NCBI GenBank assembly: GCA_050944915.1
Contig: JBMNRY010000051.1
Location: 1 to 14,517 of the forward strand
Length of the DNA: 14,517 nt
Direction of reading: 5' to 3'
Source of the DNA: JBMNRY01 sp050944915
Lineage (GTDB): Bacteria; Bacillota; Limnochordia; JAAZLZ01
Shown: in pieces, positions 14,211 through 14,517 of the stretch
Numbering within the stretch: position 1 is the first letter of the stretch
Layout of the letters: each line of letters starts with the position of its first letter
Position numbers and translations under genes: made by a program
The notes under the pieces: model-generated
The model's database searches: none
Told to the model about the DNA's origin: nothing
The model's input: only the letters and a program-made list of their open reading frames with translations

Positions 14211-14218
14211 AAGGAGGT
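14211..14218 (+). promoter_or_regulatory. Strong ribosome binding site for the DUF1614 gene
   Basis: AAGGAGGT at 14211-14218 is a near-complete match to the 16S anti-Shine-Dalgarno and lies 8 bases before the GTG at 14227. The 60 bases between the terminator and this site hold no promoter I can support. Confidence 0.8.
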
Positions 14219-14226
14219 AATTTCCC

Positions 14227-14517
14227 GTGCCTTTAGGACTGCTCATGCTCTTGGCCGTAGCGGCTTTGATTTATTTTGGCTTTGCCCAGCGAGTTCTCGA
14301 TCGGATGGGACTGACCGATCGCGGAGCTCTGCTATTTATCGGAGCCATGATTTTGGGGAGTTTCATCGATATTCCCCTTTTCCAGAATGGACTCACCGTG
14401 AGCATCAACGTTGGAGGTGCCCTGATACCCTTAGCCTTGGGCGTTTTTTTGTTAACTAGGGCCGATGAAACCAGGGAACGGGTGCGGGCCCTATTGGCCC
14501 TCCTCGTCACCGCGGGA
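14227..14517 (+). CDS. DUF1614 family membrane protein, N-terminal part (3' end outside window)
   Basis: The frame runs from the GTG at 14227 to the last base without a stop, giving 97 residues of a longer protein. It starts with a membrane helix (PLGLLMLLAVAALIYFGFAQ), then RVLDRMGLTDRGALLFIGAMILGSF near 21-45 and FIDIPLFQNGLTVSINVGGALIPLAL near 45-73, ending in a further hydrophobic stretch. The RMGLT, GSFIDIP and SINVGGALIP pattern is what I recall of the DUF1614 family, a multi-pass membrane protein group of unknown function found mainly in Firmicutes. A strong ribosome binding site supports the start. It follows the terminator of ispH-rpsA, so it belongs to a different transcription unit. 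Confidence 0.8.
   Translation, partial: MPLGLLMLLAVAALIYFGFAQRVLDRMGLTDRGALLFIGAMILGSFIDIPLFQNGLTVSINVGGALIPLALGVFLLTRADETRERVRALLALLVTAG

Overview
The window is a densely packed stretch of bacterial chromosome with every convincing gene on the + strand, gaps mostly under 40 bases, and many short overlaps. The gene set points to a Clostridia-like or related deep-branching Firmicutes, probably a spore-former or descendant of one. The signs are scpA-scpB followed by a ytfI-like (DUF2953) and a ytfJ/gerW sporulation gene, a monofunctional AroH-type chorismate mutase, TyrA with an ACT domain, and an IspH-ribosomal protein S1 fusion. Codons are moderately GC-rich. I cannot name the genus. No mobile element, CRISPR array, tRNA or rRNA is visible, and no gap exceeds 300 bases.

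Layout. Bases 1-312 hold the C-terminal part of an HD-domain phosphohydrolase cut by the window edge. Next come trpS (332-1315), whose product carries a four-cysteine iron-sulfur signature, scpA and scpB (chromosome condensation), a DUF2953 membrane protein and a GerW/YtfJ protein. A GIDA-family FAD protein with a cysteine cluster (3717-5006) follows, preceded by a strong interrupted palindrome, and then rluB, which probably starts at a CTG codon. A good sigma-A promoter candidate at the end of rluB (5732-5760) precedes an aromatic amino acid operon: aroH, hisC, DAHP synthase, tyrA and aroA. This runs by overlap into cmk and plsC. After a 102-base gap with a perfect 17-bp palindrome comes the ispH-rpsA fusion, closed by a clear intrinsic terminator (14113-14150). 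A DUF1614 membrane protein begins at 14227 and runs off the end.

How the genes work together. The aroH-aroA block supplies the entry step of the shikimate pathway (DAHP synthase), its penultimate step (EPSP synthase), and the branch from chorismate to prephenate and then tyrosine, with HisC as a likely aromatic aminotransferase. cmk, plsC and ispH-rpsA are housekeeping genes for nucleotide, phospholipid, isoprenoid and translation functions. No wholly new system stands out. The points most worth checking are the Fe-S motif in TrpRS, the uncharacterised cysteine-rich FAD protein with its palindrome, the palindrome before ispH-rpsA, and the CTG start of rluB.
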